From Mariprofundus sp. (GTDB taxonomy: Bacteria; Pseudomonadota; Zetaproteobacteria; Mariprofundales; Mariprofundaceae): a stretch of 15,793 nt of DNA. The notes under the pieces were generated by a model that was not told where the DNA came from, made no database searches, and saw only the letters and a program-made list of their open reading frames with translations. This document shows, piece by piece, positions 14,932 through 15,793 of this stretch. Each line of letters opens with the position of its first letter. Positions within the stretch are counted from its first letter, which is position 1. The stretch is taken from contig WFUI01000187.1 of NCBI GenBank assembly GCA_015485035.1, positions 1 to 15,793 of the forward strand, read 5' to 3'. Made by a program: the position numbers and the translations under genes.

Positions 14932-15144
14932 TTACGCAGCTTTCGCAGGCTTGCCGTATTTCTTGTAGAAACGTTCCACACGGCCTTCAGTATCGACAAT
15001 CTTCTGTTTGCCGGTATAAAAGGGATGGCAGGCAGAACAAATTTCGACATGAATGTCGCCTTTGGTTGAGCGCGTTTCAAATGTATTCCCGCAAGCACAA
15101 GTTACCTTGGATGCAAGATATTCTGGATGAATGTCAGCTTTCAC
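14932..15144 (-). CDS. rpmE: 50S ribosomal protein L31, zinc-binding type
   Basis: L31 bridges the large and small subunits. The 70 residues have four cysteines in a C-x-C...C-x-x-C arrangement (C16, C18, C37, C40), so this is the zinc-containing C+ paralogue rather than the Zur-regulated C- form. The sequence MKADIHPEY and the FYTGKQ block are typical. The start is GTG 15144, fixed by ACGGAG (15152-15157) at 7-base spacing. An ATG just upstream (15149) is out of frame and stops after two codons. It heads the rpmE-rplU-rpmA unit. Confidence 0.97.
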   Translation of the reverse strand: MKADIHPEYLASKVTCACGNTFETRSTKGDIHVEICSACHPFYTGKQKIVDTEGRVERFYKKYGKPAKAA

Positions 15145-15151
15145 GTCATTT

Positions 15152-15157
15152 CTCCGT
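15152..15157 (-). promoter_or_regulatory. Ribosome binding site fixing the GTG start of rpmE
   Basis: ACGGAG on the minus strand lies 7 bases before GTG 15144. The only nearby ATG is out of frame, so the GTG start is well supported. Confidence 0.7.
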
Positions 15158-15242
15158 AGTATTCTAGGCTCCGGCCTTATTTAATCCGTGAAATAGATCA
15201 TCATCACGAGCTAAAAAAGTCAGGCCCATTAAAGGGGCGCGA

Positions 15243-15271
15243 TTTCTAGCGCCGCCGACCCAATTAATCAA
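15243..15271 (-). promoter_or_regulatory. Candidate sigma-70 promoter for rpmE-rplU-rpmA
   Basis: On the minus strand TTGATT (15266-15271) and TAGAAA (15243-15248) are separated by 17 bp, each matching 4 of 6 consensus bases. It lies about 100 bases before the rpmE start, leaving a leader of roughly 90 bases. By eye only. Confidence 0.35.
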
Positions 15272-15325
15272 GCGCTAAAATCCAGTTTGTGAAGTTTGCT
15301 TCCATATCTTCAATGATTCCGACTC

Positions 15326-15357
15326 AAAAAAGACGCCTGAATGGTATCATTGCCGGC
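15326..15357 (-). terminator. Weak candidate terminator overlapping the phosphatase stop
   Basis: GCC (15335-15337) with GGC (15355-15357), and AATG (15340-15343) with CATT (15348-15351), form a weak interrupted stem. On the minus strand six T residues (15326-15331) follow. The stem is short and mismatched, so this is tentative. Confidence 0.22.
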
Positions 15358-15793
15358 TTTCAAGGTAATCCAGCAAAGCCTCTGCATTTTTCGCCAGCAT
15401 CAGAAAAACATGCTCAAAGCCATCCGGGCCGCCATAATAGGGATCCGGCACATCTGGCGTATGCACCGCATTTTCGAACTGCCGCATCATCAACAGCCGG
15501 TCCTCCGGCACGCCCATGCGTATTAATGCCCGTCTGTTTTCAGCATCCATCGCAACGAACCAGTCCCAGTTATTGCAATTTTGCGCTGTAATTTGCTGCG
15601 CCCTGTGTGCACTCAGATCCAGTCCATATTCGCGCGCTTTGGCTGCAGAGCGTGGATCAGCAGAACCGCCCACATGCCAGTCTCCTGTACCTGCTGACTC
15701 AAAGTGATAGTGATGTAGCCCCCGGCTCATGGCCGCAGCTCTGACGATGATCTCTGCCAGCGGTGAACGACAGATATTCCCCAGACAGACAAA
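15347..15793 (-). CDS. Low-molecular-weight protein-tyrosine phosphatase, 5' end outside the window
   Basis: The frame runs from the TGA at 15347-15349 to the right edge, 148 residues, lacking only the first few residues. The first visible residues are F-V-C-L-G-N-I-C-R-S-P, the C-x5-R-S phosphate-binding loop with nucleophile Cys and Arg at visible positions 3 and 9. S-A-G-T follows, and DPYYGG near the C-terminus holds the general-acid Asp. All key residues of the family are present, so it should dephosphorylate phosphotyrosine or related phosphoesters in the cytoplasm. The total would be about 155 residues, normal for the family. No kinase or capsule gene is visible beside it, so the substrate cannot be inferred. 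It is upstream of rpmE by about 200 bp and probably separately transcribed. Confidence 0.93.
   Translation of the reverse strand, partial: FVCLGNICRSPLAEIIVRAAAMSRGLHHYHFESAGTGDWHVGGSADPRSAAKAREYGLDLSAHRAQQITAQNCNNWDWFVAMDAENRRALIRMGVPEDRLLMMRQFENAVHTPDVPDPYYGGPDGFEHVFLMLAKNAEALLDYLESRQ

Overview
The window looks like an ordinary chromosomal core-gene region of a Gram-negative proteobacterium with moderate GC. Supporting families are an EnvC-type amidase activator, DjlA, the DUF484/XerC pair, a YibQ-like deacetylase-fold protein and RlmH. Neighbouring pairs such as envC with the YibQ-like gene, and DUF484 with xerC, match gammaproteobacterial synteny. As I recall, the longer order obgE-proB-proA-nadD-rsfS-rlmH-envC-ctpA also fits Zetaproteobacteria. 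The taxon is an inference. No mobile element, CRISPR array, tRNA or rRNA gene was seen.

Layout, left to right. The left edge (1-480, minus strand) holds the first 160 codons of a single-pass membrane protein whose tail is a tandem array of five-residue E-A/V-T-K-P repeats, encoded by near-identical 15-bp units. It is divergent from djlA (716-1447), the only plus-strand gene. A GGDEF diguanylate cyclase with an N-terminal Rossmann-like domain follows on the minus strand (1659-2534).

From 15793 down to 1659 all genes point leftward. In transcription order these are: a low-molecular-weight phosphatase truncated by the window edge; rpmE, rplU and rpmA, ending in a strong intrinsic terminator; then obgE, proB, proA, nadD, rsfS, rlmH, envC, ctpA, a YibQ-like gene, a DUF502 gene, a DUF484-GGDEF fusion, xerC and the Rossmann-GGDEF gene. 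Several neighbours overlap by four bases (GTGA or ATGA), which suggests translational coupling. Longer gaps of about 150-210 bp separate rpmA/obgE, proB/proA, envC/ctpA and xerC/GGDEF.

Functionally the block joins ribosome proteins and ribosome biogenesis or silencing (rpmE, rplU, rpmA, obgE, rsfS, rlmH), proline synthesis (proB, proA), NAD synthesis (nadD), envelope and septum maintenance (envC, ctpA, YibQ-like, DUF502) and chromosome dimer resolution (xerC). No clearly new defence or mobile system is visible. The most unusual content is the pair of GGDEF proteins either side of xerC. One keeps the catalytic residues, has an inhibitory-site motif and is fused to a Rossmann-like domain. The other is fused to DUF484, has lost key active-site residues but keeps the RxxD c-di-GMP-binding motif, so it may be a receptor rather than an enzyme. 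The pentapeptide-repeat membrane protein is the other notable item.
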